64,000 nt of DNA. Origin: Opisthorchis felineus. Its lineage: Eukaryota; Platyhelminthes; Trematoda; Opisthorchiida; Opisthorchiidae. The position numbers and the translations under genes were made by a program. The first letter of the stretch is position 1. Every line of letters starts with the position of its first letter. The stretch is from contig SJOL01007155.1 of assembly GCA_004794785.1 (NCBI GenBank), forward strand, positions 509,721-573,720, read 5' to 3'. Positions 42,901 through 56,287 of this stretch are shown one piece after another. The notes under the pieces are model-generated. The model saw only the letters and a list, made by a program, of their open reading frames with translations, ran no database searches and was not told where the DNA came from.

Positions 42901-44595
42901 AGTCAGCGGTTGCGTTTGTGTACTTAATTAAATGTTGACGTGCATAGTACACAAATATGCTGAATCATGGAGGAGAAAATCCTAACATTTCCGACTTTAA
43001 ACCATCAGAGTTCTTACAACATTTTTTTTCGTCCTTATCATTGTGAAATGGATTTGGAGTTCGCCTACAAATACCTCTGTATTCTAAAAGGGCCCACTTT
43101 CAATTTTCCATGAAGTTGCCTGCATAACAGTCTTTTCTGACAATGAGAAATGTTCCGGTCATGCTAAATATTTATGTGTTTGGATAATTATATAACTGGG
43201 CATTCATTAATTGTTCATAGAACCGCCTAAGACAAAATTATTCCGAATCACTTTACTTTGCTTTTTCAAACTTCAACTGACGTAGGCACGATAAATTTAG
43301 CGTTATTGCACATTTGGAATTGATGTAGTTCCACACTAATCATTCTGGTTTAGAAACAGAACAACACAATCTACCGGGTAGTGTGGCACAGAAAACCACA
43401 CCAACATTTATCAGTGCAAGTTTGCCGTTTGAGTGGCGACGTACGCTAGTTAGAGGAGTAGCCCTTCTTACAGGAAATCCCAAATAACGTATAAGTTAGG
43501 CAGATGTTTCTAGGACGTGATAAAAACTGTGGAGATACAATCAAATTTTCTTTGTCAAAGAAGACTTGGTGTAGGGTCCCGTCCAGAATGCACCTAGAAA
43601 GGGCGAGATTGAGTAAACTCTCAAACGATAACCGACCATGACACAAAATTTATTCGGCCTTTCATTGAACTGGCACTTTTATGAGAGACTCATTCATGAA
43701 GATTAACATAATCCTCTTATTTTCTTTTGCCTACATGAGTAAACCGCTGAATCTGCTAAATAAGGGGGTAAAATTAGACGTCACCTTAATGAATTAAGCT
43801 CACCATTTGCCAAAATTACCCACCTCTTGCTTCCTCCATTCGTTGCCCTCTCGTTTCCGTATCACATACCTCTTCGGCTGGGTGCTAATATTTAGTGTAG
43901 CAATAGAACATTCTATTTTAAGGAAATATACAATAGTCGTTTACGTTGAAGCAGGTCAGTTGAGCCCGAAAATTAACACCTAAACCGCGAACATACATAA
44001 GAAATTCCCGGGTACCATCGTTTGTAATTAGCAGCACTGTCTTTCAAGACACCATATAAACCCCATGATTACTCCACTAAACGCTGGCTTTAATCAGTTT
44101 TGAACGATGTCTGGATCAGGTGCGTGATCATAATACTACTGTCAGCAAACTTTAGGTCTTTTTTTCCGTGGGTAATGTGAGTAGAACAACGACAGCTTTC
44201 GCAAAAGGCACCTAATCGCAGACTGTTTGCTACAGCCATTAAACAAAACCAAATTTATTGTCAGAGGTTTCTACTCAGTCTCTCCAGACGTAGGTTAGCG
44301 CATGAAAGTGTCTCTGTTAGTCCTCTGATGGACAGTGAACCACTGATAAAAGAGTTGCATCTACACTGGCACCATACTTCAAGGTTAAATTTGGTTTCTT
44401 CTGTAAAGAAAGTAACAATAAAAACCATGTTTTGTGCTTGACATGCATTGGAAGCTGGCTAACCTCCAGCCTTTTCCTGTGACATGAATTTCATAGACGA
44501 TATATAGTGGGAGCCCCAGTGGGTAGACGCAAGTAGCTCCCCAATTATCTTTGCGGAACGCATTGTTCATGCACTTGCTGAAAATTTCGATAGCC
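39983..44595. other. No recognisable gene
   Basis: No coding family or repeat was recognised. Overlapping open frames on both strands at 40.94-41.40 kb have no motif and look like chance. Confidence 0.5.
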
Positions 44596-44690
44596 AACGA
44601 CCGCTTTCGCTTTTATGTGGTGTTTTTCAGCTAGGTGCAGCTCCCGAGTTTCTGATAAGCCTATGTTGTGCGTGATTGTTTTTTCGTTGT
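44596..44690 (+). repeat. Dispersed repeat family C, copy 3 (partial)
   Basis: Matches the middle of family C copies 1 and 2: an ACCG-TTTC block, then TCAGCTAGGTGCAGC, CCCGAGTTTCTG, and CCTATGTTGTGC. The 3' part with the AATACACTC block is not found downstream, so the copy is truncated or too diverged to follow. Confidence 0.55.
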
Positions 44691-46307
44691 GCAACACTAT
44701 CAGAAGAATGTCAGGAACAAATATCGTGCTTATGTGGCCCCTGTTGCGAGTGGATCTTGTCTGTTTCAGACGGGCATGGTTTTGTCAGATATGTTAAATA
44801 AGTGACGGCTTGGTAGCAACTAAGCAAACTAGGATAGTCTCTCAACTTTCAAATTTTATAGGTGCACATAATCTGAAGCGTACTAAGTGTCGCGGTTCCA
44901 CAAGCCGTTAAGTGAAAATCTTTTCAAGGCCCACCATAATTTCTGATAAGGCTGTCGGTTCACTCTCGAATAAGCTGGAACTACTTAATCGTAATTTTGT
45001 TTGCCGGGTTAAAAATCGTTCAGAAGAAATCCTGTGCTTTTGGGAGGAACAATAACTGATTCACCGATAACTTGTCACTGAGCCAAACAACAACGTCGGT
45101 TATTATGAACGATTGTTTTTTTCTGCCGGACGCCACCTATTTTATTGAAATTGAAATTTCTTAGTGTGTAGAGGAAACATAGAATTCAATAAGCCGTTGC
45201 TTTATTTCTGAACCGTTAACCGTACCCCAAGGTAAGAACCATATTTGTGTGGTTGCTTATATTACTAGAATTACAATTAGTTATTTATTGCGGCCGGTGA
45301 AGAATTCCCATTTATTCACCAAAATAATAAATCAGATTTGAGAAATTAAGGAAGGTTTCGAATTCTTTACTCACTCACTAGATTGAACACGATGAAGCTG
45401 AAAGATCAGCCTCATCAGAGTTTAGGGAAGCTTCGTTCGATTTTAATTTGGGTGGTCTTGGTCTAACACGTGTACCAAAGTTCAGCACGTAAAACAGCAG
45501 GAATCTTGTGCCTAAACAGACAGTATTTACTAAGCTTTTGTCACTCAGAAGCGCCATATACAAGTGTTCTTCATTCAGAGAGAGCCTGACAAAGGGTGGC
45601 GGAACATCACTGTAGCTCGTGGCAATTGAACAGCGTAACTGAAAGGTGTGTTTTAGCATACATCAATAAAAATGAAAGTGACGGGACCATGCAGCGCCTG
45701 TAGTCCGGTCACAGAAAGTGGCACACGAATACATTGGATGCATCGCTTTTGGACTACTTCACTAAGCGTAAGGCTGTGCTATTCACACACCTGTGTTACT
45801 TCAGTATGTTTCGTGTAGTTGAGTTTTTACATTTACTTTGTAATTTCCATTGGTCACTCTCTTGGTAGAACATCACCTAAAAGTGTTTGTGAGACTGGTC
45901 ATTTTTGGGTAGAAGATTTGTAGGTTGTGGTGTCAATAGTTATTGTATGATAATTGCTAACAAATCTCCATAACCAAGCTAAAATCCAGAAGGCGTATAC
46001 TGATTCGTGAACAACTTATATGACTTGAATTAGTGACCTACATAAACTTCCAGACAAACGCCCAAAAGCTGCGTACGTATTACAGAAAATGTATATTGAA
46101 ATGTGTAAAAGCGTCATTATCTCCCTCTGAGACTGTTGTACTCCAGCGTAATCTAGGAACCTTAAACTGGCCGTCCGCTGTCCACTAATTACCACCACCG
46201 CAAGGTCTATTCAAATGAGTGCAAACCATCCACTATTTGGTTCATCAAAAGCTGTGTTAAACAGTCATTCGACACAACCATGGGAGTCACTGGGTGGTCA
46301 TTTGAGG
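44691..46307. other. No recognised gene; one weak exon candidate
   Basis: Nothing identifiable was seen apart from the minus-strand exon candidate at 45378-45638. Confidence 0.5.
45378..45638 (-). CDS. Weak candidate exon, unknown product
   Basis: On the minus strand a good acceptor (ACACACCTTTCAG, with AG at 45640-45639) is followed by 86 open codons ending in TAG at 45378. A donor-like CTA|GTGAGTGAG overlaps that stop, so this could be a terminal or an internal exon. The translation begins LRCSIATSYSDVPPPFV and later has an acidic, Ser-rich end (SNEASLNSDEADLSASS). I recognise no domain. No neighbouring exon was found, and chance can produce such a frame in a window this size. Confidence 0.2.
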   Translation of the reverse strand, partial: LRCSIATSYSDVPPPFVRLSLNEEHLYMALLSDKSLVNTVCLGTRFLLFYVLNFGTRVRPRPPKLKSNEASLNSDEADLSASSCSI

Positions 46308-46575
46308 CGTCGGACACATCAGTCATATGGTTCAAGCGTTAACATAATCACCTGTTCAGTCGTGAAAATTCATATGCGTCCAGAGTGCACTGATGGATTA
46401 GTGGTAACATGCTAGTCTCTGATGTCAGGTGTCCGGAGGTCAAGCGCCGGCAAGACGAAGGATGGGTACTGCTGATGAGCTCCAATTAAAATGAGACTTG
46501 ATTACATTGCTTCCCCTTTTAGTGTAGACTCACCAGAATAATTGACGCCAGAATAAAAGGGATGACTGTTTAGAC
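46308..46575 (+). repeat. Dispersed repeat family B, copy 2 (SINE-like)
   Basis: Aligns with 48603-48841 over about 250 bases. It begins near a TTCAAGCG-TAACA block, passes CACCT-TTCAG, then the identical block GTCCAGAGTGCACTGATGGA. Next come a tRNA-like A-box stretch (TGGATTAGTGGTAA), a degenerate B box (GGAGGTCAAGCGCC), and the GGTACTGCTGATGAGCTCCA and TGTAGACTCA blocks. It ends near AATAATTG..GGGA-GACTGTT. Similarity may extend weakly upstream to about 46215. Confidence 0.7.
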
Positions 46576-48602
46576 AACAGTTATGGAAAGTTGAATTCTA
46601 AAAATCACCTAATCGCCTAACTCTAGGAAAATATTATTAGACTGAATATTGCTTGAACCACAAGTGGCTTGGACGCCTTCACAGTCGACATGTAGTGAGT
46701 ACGCAGGTCATTTTAGATTCCTTTGTGTTTACTATGAACTTCCGGCGCGGTAAAATTTGCTTTATGATCGAAACTGAAAGTGAATCACAAAATTAGCTTT
46801 TCTAGACTACTGGTCTGCCAATAATAAATGCGCGTCCTGATAGGACATGTACACATTTCACCTTGAAAAAATCCCCTCACTCAATATTACTGCATTGATG
46901 ACAAGGTTGCTTATAGGATCAGCGTGGCAATCACAATTGGCCAAACAGTGAAGTGGGATGAAATAAGCTTTTGAATCTGGTTTAGCATTTGGCTTGAAAA
47001 CAAGAATGATAGATTGATCCGAATCTTATTTATATCTCCTGCCCATACAAGTACCTTTACAAATGTACCTTTTATACCTAGTGGCTGACCGCTCTGCTAG
47101 CCGTTGGGAAATTACCGGAGCTAAGCATTGAATACATTTTGTATATACTCGAAAAACGTGCCCAAACCGCACACACCTCAGATAACAAACCAATCGGTGT
47201 TAGGATACCTGAATCTCCTCACTAAAACGAAGAATATATGGAGGTGCCATTGAAAGCATTTCTTATTCAAGGGGGAGGGAAATTACGCATTCACCCCACT
47301 CATACACACGGTTTCCTGTAGAGAAAATATTCTTTTTGAACGCACCGGGTAAGGAAGGTGGTGTGCACCATCTTAGGCAAATGTTGAGACACCCTCAGCT
47401 TACATATGCATGGAAAATTGAGTTAAGGCTTTATACCGACGCATTTGGACGCGTTCACTCCAAGCACCAATTATGCCTTTAGGGTGCCAAGGTTGAGCCT
47501 GGCACTTAAACCCAGCAAGACTCTGTTCCGATGGCTACACGTGACAACAACTGCACAGGTTCCAAGAACTAAGAAACAACTAACAACAACTAGCTAAATA
47601 ACGCACAATGAACAAGTGTGGTGTAAAAGGAGAATATAACACTCAAACCACCCATACAACCAGCTATGGCACTATAGACTAGGCAAATTTACTTCTGATT
47701 TCCAGCCCTAAAACTGAGCTGGAGTTGATGTCTCTGAGTTAACGTATCCGGCAGAAATCGATCGGTCGTGTGCTCACGGTCCGTCAAGTCTATATACGCT
47801 GACTACTCAACTTTGTCCCGCTAGCGCCATGTCTCTAATTTCCTAGTTTTGTATAGACAACCCCAGGGGAAATTTCCAGAGTGCATTGTACTACGGTCGC
47901 AAACAATGTGACTAATTAGGACAACGATAAGTACTCATTTGATATTGGGGATCCGTGTCCAATATACAGCTTTTACGTTACATTCTGGAAGACTTTCTGC
48001 ACTTTGAGGGCGTTTGGGAGTAGCGAATTTTGTTCGCTAAAGTTATTCTGACTGAAGGTGAGTTGTTGGTAGGTTCGTTACTAGGTGGGACAACTGTACT
48101 ATAGTTCGCATACGCTTATCCTGACCATAAACGGGTGACAGATTCAACTTCCGTATTCAAAGTTCTAATTTATCAGTGGCCAGGAAACAGCCAACAGTGT
48201 TCAGCGTTCAGAAACAGCATCACGACATAAAAACTGTGTACACCATACGGGGTTTAATATTTCAAGGAAATCACTGACAAAATTTTCTCTAGTATTGTTG
48301 CATAAATACTTGTTTCGTTCTCCTCATATACCATCCAATATTGAATCATTTTGGTAGAGTGAAGCAAAATACACTTTTGCAAATGGGACTGGAGCACTCA
48401 GCCGATTGACTCGGTTCGAGAACCAATTTGGCATCCACATTGGACAACGTAACGACAAACTGTTCTGGACCACTACTGTGGTTCTCAGCTGCTATGGGCA
48501 GGAATTCATAAAACGAGGCTAGCCATCCAACAGTATTATCATTTTAGTTACCATCAAAGTATGCATGTCAGCACATATGGTTTGCCCGACATCTCGCTCG
48601 AG
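46576..48602. other. No recognisable gene
   Basis: Nothing identifiable was seen between the two family B copies. A block near 48362-48390 (GCAAAATACAC..TTTGCAAAT) faintly resembles the 3' part of family C, but not enough to call. Confidence 0.5.
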
Positions 48603-48860
48603 GCATCTGGCAAACGAATCATGTCATTCAAGCGGTAACACAGTCTCACCTATTCAGATGTGATAATTCAGATGTGTCCAGAGTGCACTGATGGAACAGT
48701 AGTAAAAAGCTTGCCTCTTATTTCGGATATCCAGAGTTCAAACCACGGCACGGCCAAGGATAGGTACTGCTGTTGAGTCCAGTGCTTCCTTTGGTGTGGA
48801 CTCATCTAAATAATTGCATCAAGAGAGAAGGGGACTGTTCAGGTTCGAGTGATGTGTACT
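48603..48860 (+). repeat. Dispersed repeat family B, copy 3 (SINE-like)
   Basis: Same orientation as copy 2 and about 2.3 kb downstream. The B box is better kept here (GAGTTCAAACCACGG) and the tRNA-like part starts TGGAACAGTAGTAA. The ending TGTGGACTCATCTAAATAAT followed by GGGGACTGTTC corresponds to the copy 2 end. A minus-strand 88-codon frame (48802-49068) overlaps its 3' end and is probably incidental. Confidence 0.7.
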
Positions 48861-49384
48861 CATGTTCTACAAAAATTTTGTCCTGATCTGGCTGGGCCAT
48901 TTCATCTCCAATAAGATTAACTGCAGCAAACTTAACGGTTTTTCCCCGTGGCATAGTGGTCGTTCTTTTAAGTAAAAAGCCTCCTAGAAGGCAAAGAAAA
49001 TGTTTTTTCCTACCGAGAATCGGTCTCCCAGTATGAAATAAATTTCCATTAGTGCCCAAGCCAGTCATCTGTAATACAGTGAGCGCCTGATACTTTTCTG
49101 GTGGAACTGTCCATACATGACTGTAAGGAATCAGCAGAGGAACATAGAGACATGCTACTAGTGGGGTAATGTAGATTTAATGAACCGTGGTTCTGTCTGG
49201 TATGTCTGGGTGTGATAAGTTGCAAGCACTAAATCCAGTTCACTTTGGCTAGTGAAAATTACAAGCTGGATCTCCTTGTTTATAATTTGTTGGTCAATTA
49301 AATGGATGGGCCCTATATACGGAGTGTTTCGCAGCTAGCTTAACATAAAGTGGACTAGAACGCAGTTTTAGCCATCAGAACTGT

Positions 49385-49431
49385 GGTATGCATGTTATGG
49401 TATGTATGTAAGGTATGGTATGCATGGTATG
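49385..49431. repeat. Degenerate GGTATG(C/T)ATG tandem repeat
   Basis: Units of GGTATG, TATGCATG and TATGTATG follow one another for about 47 bases, a short low-complexity minisatellite. Confidence 0.75.
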
Positions 49432-52400
49432 TTAGCAAAGTCTAACCTTGGCGTCATTGTCCTTCACCCTTTCTGTCCCTTAATATCGCTAAACCCACCT
49501 ATTCCACTGAGGTGAAACATTGGAGGTGAACGTTTCAGCCAACGAATGGTCGGAAGAACAAGTCCGGATCAGCCGCTCTATTCGTGAGTGACCGACAGGT
49601 CAAATAAATCAATACATTAGCTAAAGGGGCACTGTCCTGGCTGTAATCTCACTTCGTTCACCTGCATAGACAGCGAATTATACCTCAATGGCCCATGCTC
49701 AGCCACATGCCTTAATGTGCAAATTCAAACAAATGTGTGAATTAACCTCCTAATCACACTCATCGGCCCATTTATTAGTGTGAGTAGTCAATGCAATTCC
49801 CTCACAGAGAAGTCTTCATCTGTACGTATAAAACTTTTTGAAGTTCGTGAATATTTTTGCATTTACTAACAACTGCGCCGAAATTCCACCCATCTCGTCT
49901 GCAACGGTCGCGTGTCTATTAAACGTACGGCAATGAAGTAACGTGTAGGGGAAAAATAAATAGTCAGTCGACCCATTTTCTCGATTAGCTGAAGAAGTCG
50001 GTGCATCGCTTAGGAAGACTAAAGTTGGTATTGTGCTTGGAATGTGATGGTTTTTAATCTTGTTCACAGCATTGGATGGAGACGGTTGGAGATTTAGAGA
50101 CGACTAAGCAAGTAGCAAAACCATTAATTCATGAACAGAAATAACCCACAAGAGTTAAGAATCACGACTTTATCTCGTTGTTCGGAAAACGTTATTTGGA
50201 AAATACTTCCACGGAAGTATTCCTTTCATGACCGAGAGCCTATAGGAATATGGATGCAGTGCATAACCTGGCACCGTTCTCTAACTGCAGAAACCTGAAT
50301 AATGGATATGACAAGATCCGAGGTAAATTGCAGACATCCGACGGTAGTTACAGGTGGTTTCGGGATTTGTGGAATTTACATTACCATAATATCACATACT
50401 ATTTACCTTACGACAAATCGGGTGCATAAACAAACAGGAATTACGCCTAGACATATACAGATGCGTGGACAGTTAAGTGTACATATCGTTTCCACCTAAA
50501 AACATATATACAAATACACATGTACAAAGTGTATGACATGTGATATGGGTTTGCTTCTCAACAGTGGTCGAATCACCGTACGATTTTGTAGCTATCTGGC
50601 GGCCCAAACATTTTGAACAGAGCAGCTGTGTTACCGCGTGTAAGCCTGTGTTCCTCCGTATACCCGAACGAAGAGTGGTTGGAAAACACATACAGACCCT
50701 TTGAGAGTCATCGGCTGGACTAAGCGTGATCGCAACCCTGGACCGTCGTGCGTATACTCCGTTGTTCTTGGTCTTACACTAGAGCGTGAGCTGATAAGCG
50801 CACGTGGGATTCCATGGTCTGGAAGCCTCACCTTTTCTTTGATTTGGATATCTTGATCATGATGCGCTGAAATGTCCCACATGCGATATTCCAAATGATG
50901 TATGCTCTAGCGTTTAAGTCCGTATTGTGACAGTATACTGTAAATCAGGAGATCTCCCAAAAACGTCCAAATTTTCGACTAAGTAGGGACAGTTTAGCAA
51001 TAAAAGATGTGGATGTTGGTGATGAGCAGGAGTAGTGAGTAAAATAAACTTGCTAGTTCTGCCAGGTGAGCCACTGCTGTTTATCGATTGCTTTGGTTCT
51101 CGAAATTCCCCCTACAAATATACCCTTAGCTCATTTTGGGAGACTCTCTTTTCGTTGGTGAGCGCAATACTCTCTTTACAAGGAAGCATGTGCCGGGATG
51201 CTAACCTACTTCCTCGTGAGAGACTCGACAAATATTAGGCACCTGTTCGAAATCTGACTGGCAAAAAAAATCCACTGGGTTAAAATGCCTCAAAGATAAG
51301 GCAGCAGCTTTTGATAACATCAGTCACTTCAGTCACAGTGTATGCCTGGGAATGCGATGAGCTTGTACATTCGGCACTGAGATTTACCAATTCGTCAGCA
51401 AGACATGCTTGCAAGGCTATTGTCTTAGCATGTCATCTCAGTCGGAGGGGTCATCTTATACTTGCTAGCTGGAATCGAACAAGAACGAAAAACGAAAACA
51501 ACTGCAAGGTGAAGATACACCGTAAAATTGTAAGCGAAGGCTATGCCCTGGAAACTCAATAAATGGTGAATTATCGTCCGTTGCTTCGTTTCACCTAGCT
51601 TCTTCGGCTTCAATACCTAATGCGACCAGGACTCATTTTTAGAAATGGTACTTTGCTAGACTACTGATTAAGTTAATTCTAGTCGTTTGGTAAGAGATGA
51701 TGGATAGCTGCATGACTTATCAGTGCTGAAGACACCGTCAGTCTTTTGTGACAGGCAAGTAGTAAATCCTAATGGTTGACAGAGGACTTTGACATTGCGG
51801 TTTTTCCCCTTAGAGAACTGATTTGCCATTTTACGAACCAGGCAGAATATGCTGTACAGTAGTGGAAAGTCTGTTCGCAGGAGGAAAATCCGCGCCTGAG
51901 TTTTAGTGTTTGTTCTTATAAGCTGGACATCTTGTCGGTGACGCATGACGTTGGCGGGCAGAGTAGATGCTGAACTGCGAACAGGCGTTGAATGGTTAAT
52001 TTTAAAATTTGGAATCTGAAAATTTAGAAATTAGCCATCCAGTAAGTATATGCACCCCACGAAGTGCTTATTTCATCAGTAAACTTCTGAGGCTCACCTG
52101 GTAATTTTGATTCCCAACTCTTCTTGTTTAGCACAGCAAATAGAACACTGGAGGGCGTTCCGCACGTGATGTCTAGGAATGGGGTTGACGGTAGGTTTAC
52201 AAGATAACTTCATGTAACTTGCAAATTCTCCTCAATGGACCAAGTTTGGGACAACCTTCCTTCTCCGCCTATAGTTATCGCAAATAAAGTCTATTTGAAC
52301 TTCATAACCCTACGTACATCCAGTTGACCGTATAGTGTGCTTGGCTATACCCGTTCTTCCAGCCGCGTAGCTCCACAAACACAATGTTTTCATTACACTG

Positions 52401-52473
52401 CTCTCTAAGGACTGACGCCGCCTAAAAATTACGCTCAGTCGGGATTGCATTTGCAAGTTGCCTTGTGGCCGTG

Positions 52474-52498
52474 ATCCTTGGTATTGTATACCAAGGAT
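52474..52498. repeat. Perfect 11-bp inverted repeat (hairpin)
   Basis: ATCCTTGGTAT and ATACCAAGGAT are exact complements around a 3-nt TGT loop. No neighbouring element explains it. Confidence 0.85.
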
Positions 52499-55400
52499 TA
52501 ATGTCAGAGAACGGTACATAAATCGCACAACCTCAGTTTGATAGGGCTGTCAGATGAATAAACTAAGAGTGACATAGCATGCCTGTTAGACTGTTTACTG
52601 AAATGCACCAGGGATAGAGCACAGCGGGTCAGAGTGTCATGATTATGGCTGGAATTTGCCTACTTTCAAGGGTATTCCGTGGCATTTGCGTCGACAACCT
52701 ATGATTTTCCATTACCATGGACTAACGTTGGCGAGCGTATTCTTCATGGCGTCGTCATTCTGTTCCACTTCCAGTGACTGCTATTTTCTGTGAGGGTCCC
52801 AGAGGTTAACGTTATACATCCACTGTAGTGTTCCATTATCTGTTCTGCAGTATGCTGAAGTAGAATTCTCTTTGGTAACATGAGGAGATTTGGAAATTTC
52901 ACGGGAGGCTTCACTCTGTGACTGAAGCCATTCTGTACCGAAAGGCAGAGAAGCAATGTACAGCCGATTCAACCTCAGAAGTTCAACCTCATAATTGAAT
53001 CTCACGAATAGCAGAAGATACTTGAATCACCCAGCTAGTAGCCGAAGAGTAGACCGTCATTGAGACATGAGTGACTCCACATCCAATCCGGTCGCAAGTT
53101 AGGGACAAAGGTGATCATCAGCTCAGAGTCGAACAATGGGCCGAGAGTTCGAGGTTAAAATCTCACTGGAGATTCGTGAGACGTGCACCTGTGATGACTC
53201 CCAATAAAGATGACCTAGACGTAGAGTGTCTCACGGTTTTCTTATATAGATCGACTTCATCCACAGGCCGCAGTTCAAACTGTTGGCTGCCTGTGAAAAT
53301 TTTTAGTTCCATTTCAGTACTTTTTAAATCACAGGTTAGATGCCTACTTGATCAGAGGTCAACGTTCCACTGTATTAGGAACTCAGGTCGTGTCAGTCCC
53401 GCTTCCATCTACACTGGCCTTTATTTGGCAAAATGTGTTACATTTGTTCGGAACCACCGCATTGTGATTTCATACAAATCCACTTTCATCGTATGCAGTC
53501 CACGAACAGCTTTACTAGAAGTCGTAGAGGCAATTTTAGCATACACCATTGGTCATCTTCCCACAATATTCCTCAGCCCAAACGAGCAACAAACACTGAG
53601 ACTGTTTCAAGGACTTAGTTTCAGAATTTGACCCAGTTAATTTTCTCCAACAAGCCATGGATGACAGAACCATCCTAAATTCATTTTGCCAATTTTGGCT
53701 TCCACTGCGCCAAATCGTGTGCCGCAAGTACAACGTAGAGGAGTGTACCAAAACTCCGAGATTGTCTTATGAAGCTAAACTAACAAAGTATTCCGATGAC
53801 CGCACACATCTCCACCCTCTATGACTCACCGCTTGACCTGAATATTGACTCGGCAGCTCCACTGTTCTTGGTCCACGTCTTCACATAGACCTGGCTTACG
53901 CAATCACACCCAGAATTAGCACAGGATATAACGCAAGAAGGGTGACTTGACGGGTGAACAAAGCGCAGTAATTCGAGTCAGTCATCGACGCATGTCTGTT
54001 TCGTAGCGTGCGTGTACATATATGCAAGATGTTATCCTTCCGAGGGCACCAATTTATCCAGACGGTTGTGACTACGTCACAGCTACTGGCACCCTACCGG
54101 TCATTGTTTGTATTAGCTTGTAACGAATGCCAGAAAAAGCAAACCATTGAAAGATGTGAAACCCATCGCCACATCGGAAATTAATCTGTTCACTCTCTTA
54201 CCTACGTCGTTTACCGGATGAAAAAATGTCGCTCTAACTCGAAATAATGTACAGGCCTTCATGTGATAACGGGAGATTTGTGAAACACGCATTCCGCGGC
54301 AGGTTCTCTGTGGCAATTTTATTACGAAATACCGCAAATTAATCATATTGACTTAGATGGGAGATTTGGTGTCCATGACCATTTTTTGGGTTTCTCTACA
54401 TAAAGTGGTCTCCCACTTCCTTAAAAAGTTCAGGATTGAAGATGTTACCGGATGGCTCACTCTAAATCCACAGGAGTAGAGCTTGTTGAGAATAATATAC
54501 TGACTAGGAGAAATGTCTGTCTTTCAGTATTCCAATTGCAAAGCATCTCGATTTTTTGCGAGATAACTCTGAAATTGTGTGAGGGGTTACTCGGTGACTG
54601 AGACTTAAATGTTCCACTCTCTAGGAAGTAGGCTATTTGTTCGAGCCTTCTGAGGAGTTTTTCTTCTCGGGAACTGTGACTAGCGTACTGCAACCCTGAG
54701 ACTTGCAGGACTACTTCAGATCGGCTACTCTAGGATGGACCCGAAGTACTGGATATGTAGTGACTGCATGCTTTCCATTGCGAACACTTTCCAAAATTGA
54801 GTTTTCCTTCCGTTTCGGCGAAATGTATATCCGCGTCAACGCCATACATATTTGCATATTTCGTTTGACCTAAATTCAGCTACCACAACTCGCCTCTAGA
54901 TTTCGGTTTCAGTCGTATGCAATATGCTTCATGTTGCTCTCAAACCGACACCATACGTACTGGTGGGTTTAGGTAACGCCTTTTGTAGGTGCCACTTAAC
55001 AACCAATACACCTTTTCTGTTCGTAGAGCAGAAGGTTAGAAGGCAACCTAACCAAAACAGTGCAGCTGCTAAGAGACTTTAAAGATATTGGAAACTTGCC
55101 CCTGTTACGGTTAAGGGAATGCTAAAAGACAGCCCATTAAGACTGAAAAAGAAGAGGGCTAACTAAACACAGAAGCTTTTTTGCGTTTGCAGTAATCAAC
55201 AGGTAGGACTAGCTAGCAAAGTTAATAGTCTTAGCCACTACAGTAAAGGAGTTTGGCAAAGCCTCGACTTACTAAAATGCTATTTTAGGAATCCTTTTTG
55301 ATGTCCTCGATTGACGCCTGGTAGACAGCTCCTTGGTTCGCAACACTTTCTCCAGTTAAATGTGCTCAACTCCAATCTCCTTCTGACGTTATTTCATGGA

Positions 55401-56287
55401 CTTTATTTCCCCTTTTGTTCTTCCCTTGGTTCCAGTTGCATATTTTCATCCTTCCGTTGTTTAGCGGTGTAATGAGCCTTGAACTTAGGGTGTGAAGAGC
55501 AACCAGAAACTGGTGTATATCTGAATGCTATGCCTTAAGATATGTCTAGTCTCCAACTTTGTTGGCTACTTCACTCTAACCCCTCGCAATTAGATTAAAT
55601 AGTATTGGAGAGAACACTTTATTCTGTGGTCGTCATCGATCTGTGGAATAGATAGGGCTCACTGGTACACGAAGCTCATAACTTATTTGTCATTTATCCC
55701 CTATGTTTTTTTTACCAACTTATAAGTGTGGTAGTAATTTTCCATCCTGATTTATCATGTTTTAACTGAAGACCTAAGCAGTGGTGTAGCTGTTTAGATC
55801 ATATGATGTGCATAAACAACCTTTAACCGTCTAGATTTTCGTGCCACCTATTCACATATTACGGGTCATTGTTTGCGTAATTTTTGATCACACACTGCGT
55901 GTCATCCTTACAGTGAACATCTGACGATACAAATCGTCTGGCTTCCGAAACTTTCGCAACTTAACTGATCCGACCTAAAGCTTATCTTTGACCGATTTGC
56001 TTTCCTCAGTAATATATGACTTGAAGTCTTTTCCGGGGGTATTTAAGGGGAGGTGTATCAGTGATAAACATCAGTTAGCTAAATGCCTTTTCTAGGGGCA
56101 CAAAAAGCCACAAAAATCCAGTTACACCAAGACGGTCATTGGGTCGAAAATGAGGGTGTAAATAAACAGCACTGCATGGTGTGTTCCCTTGAAATGTACG
56201 GTGCGAAACATTCTGGACTGTTAAGCATCGGACGGATGAACAGAGGATGGGCGATTGGTCTGACTGGAATATCAGGTAATATTAATC

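Larger units (their letters stand above)
48861..56287. other. No recognisable gene
   Basis: The longest non-retroelement open frame of the window (53071-53631, 186 codons, plus strand) lies here. It shows no domain, signal peptide or known motif, has no ATG, acceptor or neighbouring exon that decides a start, and is overlapped by frames on the other strand. Hairpins occur at 50202-50221 (9-bp arms, AC loop) and 52474-52498. I recognise no gene. Confidence 0.5.

Noticed and set aside
48362..48400. Possible fourth copy of family C
   Set aside because: Only a block of about 20 bases with gaps resembles the family; flanks do not align.
51471..51480. Perfect B-box core GTTCGATTCC on the minus strand
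   Set aside because: No A box about 40 bases upstream on that strand and no repeat partner in the window.
53071..53631. 186-codon plus-strand frame, the longest outside the retrotransposon
   Set aside because: No domain, signal peptide or motif; frames on the other strand overlap it. It is longer than chance usually gives, but nothing in it is recognisable, so it is mentioned only in the region entry.
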